A DNA stretch of 64,000 bases. Origin: Duganella sp. 1224 (lineage in GTDB: Bacteria; Pseudomonadota; Gammaproteobacteria; Burkholderiales; Burkholderiaceae_D). The translations under genes and the position numbers were made by a program. The notes beneath the pieces were generated by a model that searched no databases, had not been told where the DNA came from, and was given only the letters and a program-made list of their open reading frames with translations. This document shows, in pieces, positions 51,980 through 61,069 of the stretch (position 1 is the first letter of the stretch; every line of letters begins with the position of its first letter). The stretch spans positions 1 to 64,000 of the forward strand of contig NZ_JACBYS010000012.1 of NCBI RefSeq assembly GCF_013408245.1, given 5' to 3'.

Positions 51980-54208
51980 ATGCGTATCGAATGGCTTAAT
52001 CAGGACAGCATCGCCGGCGCTCCCGCGGGTGCCGCCGCTTCCGGCATGTCGCGCCGCGGCTTCATGAAAGCCGGCGCGGTCGCCGGCGGCGGCCTGGTGC
52101 TGGGCTTCTTCATGCCGGGCGCGGGCCGCTGGGCCAACGCGCAGCAGGCGCCGGCCAAGGTCTACGAACCGAACGCCTTCCTGCACATCGCGCCGGATAA
52201 CACGGTGACGGTGCAGGTCAACCGCCTGGAGTTCGGCCAGGGCGTGCAGACCTCGCTGCCGATGCTGATCGCGGAGGAACTGGACGCCGACTGGTCGCAG
52301 GTGCGCGGCGCGCTGGCGCCGGCCGGCGACCAGTACAAGGACCCGCTGTTCGGCATCCAGATCACCGGCGGCTCGGGCAGCATCGCCCACTCGTACACGC
52401 AGTACCGCGAAATCGGCGCCAAGGCGCGCCAGATGCTGATCGCGGCGGCGGCCGAACAATGGAAGGTGCCGGCGGCGCAGATCAAGACTGTCAAGGGCAC
52501 GCTGATCGGCCCCGCCGGCCAGAAGGCCACCTACGGCGCCATGGCCGACGCGGCGATGAAGCAGCCGGTGCCGGCCACCGTGCAGTTGAAGGACCCGAAG
52601 GACTTCACGCTGATCGGCAAGCCGGTGCGCCGGCTCGACGCGCGCGCCAAGTCCACCGGCAAGCAGACCTTCGGCATGGACTTCAAGGCGCCGGACAGCA
52701 AGGTGGCCGTGGTGGCGCGTCCGCCGGTGTTCGGCGCCAAGGTCGCCAGGTTCGACGCCAGCAAGGCCAAGGCCATCAAGGGCGTGATCGACGTGCTGGA
52801 AGTGAAGACCGACCGTGGCGGCAGCGGCGTGGTGGTCATCGCCGATGGCTACTGGCCGGCCAAGACCGCCCGTGAAGCGCTGGCCATCGAGTGGGACACC
52901 AGCGGCGTCGATAAGGTCAGCAGCGCCAAACAGGTGGAAGAATACAAGGCGCTGTCGCAGAAGGCCGGCACGCCGGTGCGCACCGCCGACACCTCGAAGA
53001 TCGCTGGCGCGGCGAAGAAAATCTCCGCCGTCTACGAGTTCCCGTACCTGGCGCACGCGCCGATGGAGCCGCTGAACTGCGTGGTCGACCTGCGCAAGGA
53101 TGGCTGCACGGTGTGGGCCGGCTCGCAGTTCCAGACCGTCGACCAGGGCGCGATCGCCGCCACCGCCGGCCTGAAACCGGAGCAGGTGGTGCTGAACACG
53201 ATGATGGCCGGCGGCGGCTTTGGCCGCCGCGCGGTGCCAACCTCCGACTACCTGGTGGAAGCGGTCAACATCGCCAAGGTGTGGCAGGCAGCCGGCCACA
53301 AGGAGCCGATCAAGGTGATCTGGAGCCGCGAGGACGACATCAAGGGCGGCTACTACCGTCCGTCGCACGTGCACCGCGCCGATATCGGCCTGGATGCCAA
53401 GGGCGAGATCGTCGGCTGGGATCACGTGATCGTCGGCCAGTCCATCACCAGCGGCACGCCGTTTGAATCGATGATGGTCAAGAATGGCGTCGACGCCACC
53501 ATGATCGAAGGCATGGGCGAGCCGTACGAAGTGCCGCTGAACCTGAGCGCGCACACCGTCAAGGCCAACGTGCCGGTGCTGTGGTGGCGTTCGGTCGGCT
53601 CGACCCATACCGCGTTTGTGATGGAAACCCTGATCGACGAAGCCGCGCACGCGGCCAAGATGGATCCGGTGGCCTACCGCAAGAAGATCATGGGCGAGAA
53701 GGGCAAGCGCCACGTGGCCGCGCTGGACCTGGCGGTGGCCAAGTCCGGTTACGGCAAGAAGGCTTTGCCGAAGGGCCAGGCCTGGGGCGTGGCGGTGCAC
53801 GAGTCGTTCAACACCGTGATCGCCTACGTGGTGGTGGCGTCCGTGAAGAACGGCACGCCGAAGCTGCACAAGGTCACGGCGGGCGTCCACTGCAACACGG
53901 CGGTCAACCCGATGACCATCGAGGCGCAGATCCAGGGCGCGGCGCTGATGGGCCTCGGCATGACCCTGCCGGGCGCCGCCATCACGCTGAAGGACGGCGT
54001 GGTGGAGCAGCAGAACTTCAGCGACTATACCGTGGCGCGCATGACCGACATGCCGGCGATCGACGTGCACATCGTGCCATCGAATGATCCGCCAACCGGC
54101 ATGGGCGAACCAGGCCTGCCGCCGCTGGCGCCGGCCTTCGCCAACGCGCTGTTCAAGCTGACCGGCAAGCGCCTGCGCAAGCTGCCGTTCGATCTGCAAA
54201 GCGCCTGA
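51980..54208 (+). CDS. Molybdopterin-binding subunit of an IorB-type oxidoreductase
   Basis: A 742-residue large subunit, exported folded by the Tat path (SRRGFMKAGAVAGGGLVLG near residues 24-42). The enzyme resembles isoquinoline 1-oxidoreductase beta subunit and related periplasmic aldehyde or heterocycle dehydrogenases: EFGQGVQTSLPMLIAEELDA, RPSHVHRADIGLDAKGEI and the C-terminal GMGEPGLPPLAPA (catalytic Glu). The start ATG at 51980 follows GAGGAGGAG. It works with the (2Fe-2S) subunit upstream and the nucleotidyltransferase downstream. The substrate is not fixed by sequence. Confidence 0.9.
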   Translation: MRIEWLNQDSIAGAPAGAAASGMSRRGFMKAGAVAGGGLVLGFFMPGAGRWANAQQAPAKVYEPNAFLHIAPDNTVTVQVNRLEFGQGVQTSLPMLIAEELDADWSQVRGALAPAGDQYKDPLFGIQITGGSGSIAHSYTQYREIGAKARQMLIAAAAEQWKVPAAQIKTVKGTLIGPAGQKATYGAMADAAMKQPVPATVQLKDPKDFTLIGKPVRRLDARAKSTGKQTFGMDFKAPDSKVAVVARPPVFGAKVARFDASKAKAIKGVIDVLEVKTDRGGSGVVVIADGYWPAKTAREALAIEWDTSGVDKVSSAKQVEEYKALSQKAGTPVRTADTSKIAGAAKKISAVYEFPYLAHAPMEPLNCVVDLRKDGCTVWAGSQFQTVDQGAIAATAGLKPEQVVLNTMMAGGGFGRRAVPTSDYLVEAVNIAKVWQAAGHKEPIKVIWSREDDIKGGYYRPSHVHRADIGLDAKGEIVGWDHVIVGQSITSGTPFESMMVKNGVDATMIEGMGEPYEVPLNLSAHTVKANVPVLWWRSVGSTHTAFVMETLIDEAAHAAKMDPVAYRKKIMGEKGKRHVAALDLAVAKSGYGKKALPKGQAWGVAVHESFNTVIAYVVVASVKNGTPKLHKVTAGVHCNTAVNPMTIEAQIQGAALMGLGMTLPGAAITLKDGVVEQQNFSDYTVARMTDMPAIDVHIVPSNDPPTGMGEPGLPPLAPAFANALFKLTGKRLRKLPFDLQSA

Positions 54209-54213
54209 GCGGG

Positions 54214-54780
54214 ATGGCGGTAACCGGCATCCTGCTGGCAGCCGGACGCGGTCGGCGTTTCGACCCGTCCGGCGTACAAAACAAACTGCTGCAAACGCTG
54301 GCCGACGGCGACGTGGTCGTCGCCGCCAGCGCAAGGAATATGCTGGCCGCGCTGCCGCGCGTGCTGGCCGTCGTCCGCCCGGGCGACGACAAGGTGGCCG
54401 CGCTGCTCGGCGGGCTGGGATGCGAAGTGCGCGTGTGCGCGGAAGCGGATCTCGGCATGGCCTCCTCGCTGGTGACGGCGATCGAACATACCAAACAGGC
54501 CGAGGGCTGGGTCATCGCGCTGGGCGACATGCCTTACATAAGTCCGAAGACCATCCGTGCCCTTGCCGCTAAAATAGAACAGGGCGCGCACATCGCGGCA
54601 CCTGTATTTGAAGGGCGGCGCGGCAATCCGGTCGCCTTCGGCGCATACCATTTGCCGTTGCTGCTGGCGCTGGACGGCGACCAGGGCGCGCGCGCGATTT
54701 TAAAAAGCCACCCGGTCAGCGACGTGGTGGTCGATGACGAAGGCGTCGTGCGCGACATCGACACAAGACAGGACTTATGA
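54214..54780 (+). CDS. MobA/MocA-like molybdenum cofactor nucleotidyltransferase
   Basis: A 188-residue protein with LLAAGRGRRFDPSG (nucleotide-binding loop), ALGDMPYI (metal-binding Asp) and EGRRGNPVAFG, the MobA/MocA pattern. It probably makes the cytidylylated molybdopterin cofactor for the hydroxylase upstream, which it follows by 5 bases. The overlap ATGATG with the next gene ties it to the M61 peptidase, but that may be chance. Confidence 0.88.
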   Translation: MAVTGILLAAGRGRRFDPSGVQNKLLQTLADGDVVVAASARNMLAALPRVLAVVRPGDDKVAALLGGLGCEVRVCAEADLGMASSLVTAIEHTKQAEGWVIALGDMPYISPKTIRALAAKIEQGAHIAAPVFEGRRGNPVAFGAYHLPLLLALDGDQGARAILKSHPVSDVVVDDEGVVRDIDTRQDL

Positions 54781-56600
54781 TGAAAAAACCGAGCAAAACT
54801 CTCCCGGCGATCGCCTATACCATCGTCGGCCATGACCTGGCGGCGCACTTGTTCCACGTCTCGGTCACGGTGGCGTCGCCGGCCGAAGGCGGGCAGATTT
54901 TCGCGCTGCCGGCGTGGATCCCCGGCAGCTACATGATCCGCGAGTTCTCGCGCAATATCGTCCGCATCCGCGCCGAGTCCAAGGGCGAGGCGGTCGAGCT
55001 GACCAAGCTGGATAAGCACTCGTGGCAGGCGGCCCCGCTGGCCGACCGCGCTGCCGCGCTGACGGTGCATTACGAAGTCTACGCCTGGGACCTGTCGGTG
55101 CGCGCCGCGCACCTGGACCAGAACCACGGCTTCTTCAACGGCACCAGCGTGTTCCTGCGCGTGCTGGGACAGGAGGAAGAACCGCACGTGGTCGACATCC
55201 AGCGTCCGGCCGACGAAGCGGCCGCCACCTGGCGCGTGGCCACCTCGCTGCCGGAGTTGAAGGCGAAACGTTATGGTTTTGGCACCTACATCGCATCCAA
55301 TTACGATGAGCTGATCGACCATCCGGTGGAGCAGGGCGACTTTGCGCTGGCCACCTTCAAGGCGCACGGCGTCCCGCACGACATCGTCATCACTGGCCGC
55401 GTGCCGAACCTGGACCTGGCGCGGCTGAGCGCCGACCTGAAAAAAATCTGCGAAACGCAAATCGCCTTCTTCGAGCCCAAGTCCAAGAAAGCGCCAATGG
55501 ACCGCTATGTGTTCATGACCATGGCGGTGGGCGACGGCTACGGCGGCCTGGAACATCGCGCCTCGACCGCGCTGATCTGCAACCGCAACGACCTGCCGAC
55601 CACCTCGGCCGCGGGCAAGGAGATCAGCGACGGCTACCTGCAATACCTCGGCCTGTGCAGCCACGAGTATTTCCACACCTGGAACGTCAAGCGCATCAAG
55701 CCGGCCGCGTTTGCGCCTTACAACCTGCAAGTCGAAAATTATTCGCCGCTGCTGTGGCTGTTTGAAGGCTTCACCAGTTATTACGATGACCTGATGCTGG
55801 TACGCGCTGGCATTATTGGCGAGCCGGCCTATTTCAAATTGCTGGGTAAAACCGTCGGCAGCGTATTGCGCGGTGCCGGCCGCTTGAAACAAAGCGTGGC
55901 CGATTCCAGTTTCGACGCCTGGGGAAAATATTATCGCCAGGATGAAAATGCGCCGAACGCCATCGTCAGTTATTATACCAAGGGCTCTTTAATCGGCCTG
56001 GCGCTGGATTTAAGTATTCGGGCCAAAACCGGCGGCAAGAAATCGCTGGATGATGTCATGCGCGCATTATGGCAGCGTTATGGCAGCGACTTTTATACCG
56101 GCGGCGGCCGTGGCGTAACGCCGGCGGAAGCCGAGGCTTTATTTGATGAAATCAGCGGCGGCCGTTTTAAACCATTCTTCGATAAATATATTCGCGGCAC
56201 CGAAGATTTACCGCTGGCGAAATTGCTGGCGCCATTCGGGGTTAAATATAGCGATGAGCGTAAATCGTCCAAGCCGAGTTTCGACGCCAATCTGGGCAAA
56301 GACGGGAATGATTGCAAACTGTCGGCCGTCCATGAAAATGGCGCTGCCCACCAGGCTGGATTATCGGCTGGCGATATTCTGATGGCCGTGGGTGGCTTGC
56401 GCGTCACCGCGACCAATCTGGATAACCTGCTGTCTCGTTACGCGGTCGGCGATACGGTGGAAGTCCATGCGTTCCGCCGTGACGAATTAATGACTTTCCA
56501 GCTGACGCTGCAAGGCGATCGCGTGCCCGGCATTACCCTGGCGCTGGAAGCGGCGGGCAAGAAATCCGTCGGGCCGCTGCGCCCCAGCGCAAGCCGCTAA
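54777..56600 (+). CDS. M61-family metallopeptidase with PDZ domain
   Basis: A 607-residue glycyl aminopeptidase-like enzyme. The N-terminal beta domain holds PAWIPGSYMIREFSRNIV; the catalytic part has the zinc motif HEYFH (H296, E297, H300) and the third ligand E330 in LFEGFTSYYDD; the PDZ domain begins about 500 (VHENGAAHQAGLSAGDILMA). No signal peptide is evident, so it may be cytoplasmic or exported otherwise. From about 55740 on, codon use shifts to AT-richer choices, unlike the first half. A terminator follows. Confidence 0.9.
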   Translation: MMKKPSKTLPAIAYTIVGHDLAAHLFHVSVTVASPAEGGQIFALPAWIPGSYMIREFSRNIVRIRAESKGEAVELTKLDKHSWQAAPLADRAAALTVHYEVYAWDLSVRAAHLDQNHGFFNGTSVFLRVLGQEEEPHVVDIQRPADEAAATWRVATSLPELKAKRYGFGTYIASNYDELIDHPVEQGDFALATFKAHGVPHDIVITGRVPNLDLARLSADLKKICETQIAFFEPKSKKAPMDRYVFMTMAVGDGYGGLEHRASTALICNRNDLPTTSAAGKEISDGYLQYLGLCSHEYFHTWNVKRIKPAAFAPYNLQVENYSPLLWLFEGFTSYYDDLMLVRAGIIGEPAYFKLLGKTVGSVLRGAGRLKQSVADSSFDAWGKYYRQDENAPNAIVSYYTKGSLIGLALDLSIRAKTGGKKSLDDVMRALWQRYGSDFYTGGGRGVTPAEAEALFDEISGGRFKPFFDKYIRGTEDLPLAKLLAPFGVKYSDERKSSKPSFDANLGKDGNDCKLSAVHENGAAHQAGLSAGDILMAVGGLRVTATNLDNLLSRYAVGDTVEVHAFRRDELMTFQLTLQGDRVPGITLALEAAGKKSVGPLRPSASR

Positions 56601-56614
56601 AACAACGTTCTCCC

Positions 56615-56643
56615 GGCCGCATCCACGGATGCGGCCTTTTTTT
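56615..56643 (+). terminator. Rho-independent terminator after the M61 gene
   Basis: GGCCGCATCC (56615-56624) pairs with GGATGCGGCC (56627-56636) around a two-base loop, then seven T. Confidence 0.9.
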
Positions 56644-56743
56644 GGCCCATTTTATGCCAGTTTTTGGCATGTACTCGCCAATTTCCAGCGCAAGCCGGCC
56701 GGAATTTCCCCCGCCGATGCTTTGTGGTTTAGAATCAGCGCAG

Positions 56744-57910
56744 ATGAATTTGCCTGATCCCTCCACCATATTGCTGATGGCGACGCTGATGGCCGGCGCC
56801 ATGAGCGTTGTGCTGTACTCCGCCCACTTGAACTTCCCCAAGGAAATCCACGGCTTGCGCGAATGGGCGCTGGCGCTGGTATTGTTGGTGGGCGGCGTGG
56901 TGCTGCTCGCCGTGCGCGGCACGTCCGATAGTTTGCTCTTGTTTGCCAACATCGTAATGACTTGGGGGCTGGGATTAATGATGATCGGCACGGAGCGGTT
57001 TTATGGCATTAAACCGTCGTGGCGGCTGTTTCATTTAAGCTGGATAGGCATCGCCGTGTTGCTGGCTTACTGGTTATGGATGAAGCCGGATTTTCTGACG
57101 CGCGTCGCCGTTTCTTCCGTCGTGGTATTTACGCTGCATGCGCGTGCGATATTCATTATTCTGAAACATGGCGATCGCCATTTTTCGATGTGGTTTTTCG
57201 TTTCCTTGATGCTGGTCGAGTCCATTATGGTCGCGGTGCGCGGCATATTGGCGGTAACCAGCGACAGCGATGTGAATCTGCTTGGCAACGGGGTTTTCGC
57301 GCGCTTGTATCTGGCCAGCGCACAATTCATGACTTTGATGATGACGGTGGGGTTTATGACCGTTTGCACGCGGCGCCTGCAGATTACGCTGGAACGCCGC
57401 TCGACGCTGGATCCATTAACCCAGACGTTAAACCGCCGCGGTTTCGCCGATATTTACGCCAAAGAGCATGCATTGATGCGCCGTGAAAGCACGTACATGA
57501 CCATGCTGAATATCGATATCGATTACTTTAAAAGAATTAACGATAATTTCGGCCATGCCATTGGCGATTGTGTCTTGGTCGACATGGCGCAGATGATCGC
57601 CAAGGCGCTGCGCGCCTCCGACCACGTGGCCCGTTTCGGCGGTGAGGAATTTGTTGTGCTGCTGCCCGCCACCGGCCTGGATCGCGGCCTGCATATCGCC
57701 GAGCGCATCCAGGCGGCGCTGAAAACGGTGCGGCCGGAGGTGCCGCCGTACACCGTCAGCATCGGCGTCGCCTGCCAGACCAGCGCGGATGAGAGCCTGG
57801 ACAGCCTGCTGATCCGCGCCGACAAGGCGTTGTATTGCGCTAAAGAAAAAGGCCGCAACCGTTACGAAGTCGCGGACGAGGTGGCGCAGCCGCTGCTGGC
57901 CACGGCTTAG
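56744..57910 (+). CDS. Membrane diguanylate cyclase (GGDEF)
   Basis: A 388-residue protein: six or seven membrane helices in the first 220 residues, then a GGDEF domain (about 230-385) with catalytic GGEEF (299-303) and the inhibitory I-site RASD (290-293) five residues before it. It makes cyclic-di-GMP, and the I-site implies product inhibition. The membrane domain is not a recognised sensor. The ATG at 56744 is chosen because it precedes the first helix; an earlier ATG adds a non-conserved stretch. It is convergent with trpC. Confidence 0.9.
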   Translation: MNLPDPSTILLMATLMAGAMSVVLYSAHLNFPKEIHGLREWALALVLLVGGVVLLAVRGTSDSLLLFANIVMTWGLGLMMIGTERFYGIKPSWRLFHLSWIGIAVLLAYWLWMKPDFLTRVAVSSVVVFTLHARAIFIILKHGDRHFSMWFFVSLMLVESIMVAVRGILAVTSDSDVNLLGNGVFARLYLASAQFMTLMMTVGFMTVCTRRLQITLERRSTLDPLTQTLNRRGFADIYAKEHALMRRESTYMTMLNIDIDYFKRINDNFGHAIGDCVLVDMAQMIAKALRASDHVARFGGEEFVVLLPATGLDRGLHIAERIQAALKTVRPEVPPYTVSIGVACQTSADESLDSLLIRADKALYCAKEKGRNRYEVADEVAQPLLATA

Positions 57911-58707
57911 CCGAACAGGCGGGCCAGTTCGGCGCCCGGATCCGGCGCGCGCATGAAGGCTTCGCCGACCAGGAAGGCATGGACATTCGCGTCGCGCATG
58001 GTCTTGACGTCGGCCGGCGCCAGGATGCCCGATTCGGTGATGACCAGCTTATCGGCCGGCATGCGGTCCAGCAGGCCGAGGGTGTTTTGCAGCGACACCT
58101 CGAACGTGCGCAGGTTGCGGTTGTTGACGCCGACCAGCCGCGTTTTCAGCTTGAGCGCGGCGGTCAGTTCGTCGCCGTCGTGGGTTTCCACCAGCACGCC
58201 CATGCCCAGTTCGTGGGCCACCGCTTCCATTTCCGCCATCAGGCCATGATCCAGCGCCGATACGATGAGCAGGATGGCATCGGCACCCATCGCGCGCGCT
58301 TCGTAGATCTGGTAGATGTCGATCATGAAGTCCTTGCGCAGCACCGGCAGCGAGCAGGCGCCGCGCGCTTGCTGCAAATAGGCCACCGAACCCTGGAAGA
58401 ACTGCTCGTCGGTCAGCACCGACAGGCAGGCGGCGCCATTGGCTTCGTAGGTCGCGGCGATTTCGGCCGGCCGGAAGTCGGCGCGGATGACGCCTTTCGA
58501 TGGCGAGGCTTTCTTGATTTCGGTGATGACGCCCGGTTTGCCGGCGTCGACTTTCGCGCGCAGGCTGGCTTCGAAGCCGCGCAAGCCGGCGCGCAGTTCG
58601 GTGTTGGACTCCACCTCGTCGCGCAGGCTGGCGAAGCCGCGGTACTTTTTGGCGGCGGCCACTTCGTCGGCTTTGACGGCCAGGATTTTGTTCAGAATGT
58701 CAGACAT
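57907..58707 (-). CDS. trpC: Indole-3-glycerol-phosphate synthase TrpC
   Basis: A 266-residue TIM-barrel enzyme for the ring-closing step of tryptophan synthesis. Motifs include VITEIKKASPSKGVIRADF with the active-site Lys, FFQGSVAYL, LRKDFMIDIYQIYEARAMGA and VNNRNLRTFEV. The ATG at 58707 is used; the frame is open upstream into lysE but the extension is not TrpC. It is the last gene of the trp operon, separated from trpD by the LysE-type gene. Confidence 0.95.
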   Translation of the reverse strand: MSDILNKILAVKADEVAAAKKYRGFASLRDEVESNTELRAGLRGFEASLRAKVDAGKPGVITEIKKASPSKGVIRADFRPAEIAATYEANGAACLSVLTDEQFFQGSVAYLQQARGACSLPVLRKDFMIDIYQIYEARAMGADAILLIVSALDHGLMAEMEAVAHELGMGVLVETHDGDELTAALKLKTRLVGVNNRNLRTFEVSLQNTLGLLDRMPADKLVITESGILAPADVKTMRDANVHAFLVGEAFMRAPDPGAELARLFG

Positions 58708-58709
58708 GA

Positions 58710-59384
58710 TTAACGTTGCTCCGAGAGTGCAAGGCGCACGCCGAGGGCCAGGAACAGGCCGCCCATGGTGCGGTTCAGCCATAGCGACAGCAGCGGCTTG
58801 ATGGTCAGGCGCGTGCTGGCGAAGGCGGTGAACAGGGCCAGGCCGTGGCAATACAGCATGCTATTCAAATTGAAAATCGCGCCCAGAATAATGAAGGCCA
58901 GCGGCTTGTTGGCGGAATCGGCAGCGATAAACTGCGGCACAAACGCCAGGAAGAACAGCGCCACCTTGGGATTCAGGACATTGGTCAGGAAGCCCTGCAG
59001 GAAAATTTTGCGCCAGGCCAGCGGTGGACGCGCGTCGCCGGCTGGCTGCGCGGCGCGCGCCGCCGCCACGTCGGCGGCCGCACCGGCATCCTCGCGCAGC
59101 TTGGCGCGCAGCATGCCGATGCCCATGTAGACGATGTACGCCGCGCCGACCCACTTCACCACCGTGAAGGCGGCGGCGGAGGTCGACAGCACGGCGGACA
59201 GGCCGAGCGCCGCCGCCAGCACATGCACCATGGTGCCGGTGCCGATGCCCAGCGCGGCGGCCGAGCCGGCGCGCCAGCCTTGCGTGGCGCTGCGCGTCAT
59301 GATCAGCAGCGAGTCGGGACCGGGCATGATGTTCAACAGCAGGCCGGAGATGATAAACAGCGCCAGATCGTGAATTCCAAACAT
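58710..59384 (-). CDS. LysE/RhtB-family amino-acid exporter
   Basis: A 224-residue membrane protein with six helices; LNIMPGPDSLLIMTRSATQG in the first loop and FLTNVLNPKVALFFLAFVPQF are LysE/RhtB signatures. It exports amino acids or homoserine lactones. It sits between trpD and trpC, three bases before trpC, so it is transcribed with the operon; export of tryptophan or an intermediate is a possible job but unproven. ATG 59384 is the start. Confidence 0.9.
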   Translation of the reverse strand: MFGIHDLALFIISGLLLNIMPGPDSLLIMTRSATQGWRAGSAAALGIGTGTMVHVLAAALGLSAVLSTSAAAFTVVKWVGAAYIVYMGIGMLRAKLREDAGAAADVAAARAAQPAGDARPPLAWRKIFLQGFLTNVLNPKVALFFLAFVPQFIAADSANKPLAFIILGAIFNLNSMLYCHGLALFTAFASTRLTIKPLLSLWLNRTMGGLFLALGVRLALSEQR

Positions 59385-59405
59385 ATCGTTATCCTCTGCA
59401 TCGTC

Positions 59406-59425
59406 ATTCCCGCGCAAGCGGGAAT
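59406..59425. repeat. dRS3/REP-like inverted repeat in the trp operon
   Basis: ATTCCCGC-GCAA-GCGGGAAT, flanked by TCGTC and CCATA, the common short extragenic repeat that translates as DSRLRGNDD when read through. It separates trpD and the LysE-type gene. Confidence 0.75.
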
Positions 59426-59456
59426 CCATACACAGCATGAGTTTCCGCTTGCGCGC

Positions 59457-60488
59457 TTAGTGGCCGAGGTCTTGCGTAACCTGAACGAATTGATCGATCT
59501 TGCGCAGCGCCGCGCCGGAGGTGATGGCGAAGCGCGCGCGCTTCAGGCCATCCTCGATCGAGCTGGCCACGCCGGCCGCGTACAGTGCGGTGCCGGCGTT
59601 CAGCGCCACGATGTCAAACGCCGCACCCGGCTCGCCGCGCAGCGCTTCCATCATGCGCTGCCTGGACTCGGCCGCGTCGGCCACCTTCAGGTTGCGGCTG
59701 GCGATCATCTGCAGGCCGAAGTCCTCCGGGTGAATCTCGTACTCGCGGATCTCGCCGTTAATCAGTTCACCGACCATGGTGCCGGCGCCCAGCGACACCT
59801 CGTCCATATTGTCTTTTCCGTAGACGACGATGGCATGCTGCGCGCCCAAACGCTGCAGCACCCGTACCTGAATCCCCACCAGGTCAGCGTGGAACACGCC
59901 CATCAGGATATTTGGCGCCCCGGCCGGATTGGTCAGCGGACCCAGGATGTTGAAGATGGAGCGCACGCCCAGTTCCTTGCGCACCGGAGCCACGTGCTTC
60001 ATGGCCGCGTGGTGATTCGGCGCGAACATGAAGCCGATGCCGGTCTGCGCGATCGACTGCGCGATCTGCTCGGGCTTGAGGTTGATGTTCGCGCCCAGCG
60101 ACTCGATCACGTCCGCGCTGCCCGACGACGACGATACGCTGCGGCCGCCGTGCTTGGCCACGCGCGCGCCCGCCGCCGCCGCCACGAACATCGCGGTGGT
60201 GGAGATGTTGAAGGTATGCGCGCCATCGCCGCCGGTGCCGACGATGTCCAGCAGGCCGGTGGTATCGGCCATCGGCACCTTGGTCGAGAACTCGCGCATC
60301 ACCTGCGCGGCGGCGGCGATTTCGCCGATGGTTTCTTTTTTCACGCGCAGCCCCATGGTCAGGGCCGCGATCATGGTCGGCGACATTTCGCCGGACATGA
60401 TCTGGCGGAACAGGTGCAGCATCTCGTCGTGGAAAATCTCGCGGTGTTCGATGCAACGCACCAGCGCTTCTTGATAAGTGATAGGCAT
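59457..60488 (-). CDS. trpD: Anthranilate phosphoribosyltransferase TrpD
   Basis: A 343-residue enzyme that joins anthranilate and PRPP. The glycine-rich PRPP site is VGTGGDGAHTFNIST, followed by KHGGRSVSSSSGSADVIES and the anthranilate-binding region FAPNHHAAMKHVAPVRKELG. It lies 16 bases downstream of trpG with its own ribosome site AGAG. Confidence 0.96.
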   Translation of the reverse strand: MPITYQEALVRCIEHREIFHDEMLHLFRQIMSGEMSPTMIAALTMGLRVKKETIGEIAAAAQVMREFSTKVPMADTTGLLDIVGTGGDGAHTFNISTTAMFVAAAAGARVAKHGGRSVSSSSGSADVIESLGANINLKPEQIAQSIAQTGIGFMFAPNHHAAMKHVAPVRKELGVRSIFNILGPLTNPAGAPNILMGVFHADLVGIQVRVLQRLGAQHAIVVYGKDNMDEVSLGAGTMVGELINGEIREYEIHPEDFGLQMIASRNLKVADAAESRQRMMEALRGEPGAAFDIVALNAGTALYAAGVASSIEDGLKRARFAITSGAALRKIDQFVQVTQDLGH

Positions 60489-60504
60489 GGCGGACTCTCT
60501 TTAA

Positions 60505-61068
60505 TCAGCGTACGAGGAAGTTCTTCAGCAGCTTGTGGCCGTGTTCGGACAGGATGGACTCGGGGTGGAACTGCACGCCCTCGATGTCGTATTCCTTGTG
60601 CCGCACGCCCATGATTTCGCCATCGTCGGTCCATGCCGTGACTTCCAGGCAGGACGGCAGCGAGCTGCGCTCGATTGCCAGCGAGTGATAGCGAATCACC
60701 GTGAAGGGGGAAGGGATGTCCTTGAAGACGCCCACGCCCGTATGCGCGATTAAAGAGGTTTTGCCATGCATGACCTGCTTGGCGCGAATGATCTTGCCGC
60801 CGAACGCTTCGCCGATGGCCTGGTGGCCAAGGCACACGCCCAGGATCGGCTTCTTGCCGGCGAAGTGCTTGAGCACTTCAATCGAAATGCCCGCCTGCGA
60901 CGGGTCTTTCGGACCCGGCGAAATGCAGATGTGGTCCGGGTTCAGCGCCTCGATTTCCGCGATGGTGATTTCATCGTTGCGGTAGACGCGCACGTCCTCG
61001 CCCAGTTCACCGAAGTACTGCACGATGTTGTAGGTGAAGGAGTCGTAATTGTCGATCATCAGCAGCAT
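60505..61068 (-). CDS. trpG: Anthranilate synthase glutaminase subunit TrpG (PabA-type)
   Basis: A 187-residue class I glutamine amidotransferase: MLLMIDNYDSFTYNIVQYF, oxyanion PGPKDP, nucleophile Cys in GVCLGHQAIGEA and the His-Glu pair in VQFHPESIL. It feeds ammonia to TrpE, and may also serve PabB in folate synthesis, as is common in this group. It starts one base after the trpE stop. Confidence 0.95.
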   Translation of the reverse strand: MLLMIDNYDSFTYNIVQYFGELGEDVRVYRNDEITIAEIEALNPDHICISPGPKDPSQAGISIEVLKHFAGKKPILGVCLGHQAIGEAFGGKIIRAKQVMHGKTSLIAHTGVGVFKDIPSPFTVIRYHSLAIERSSLPSCLEVTAWTDDGEIMGVRHKEYDIEGVQFHPESILSEHGHKLLKNFLVR

Positions 61069-61069
61069 G

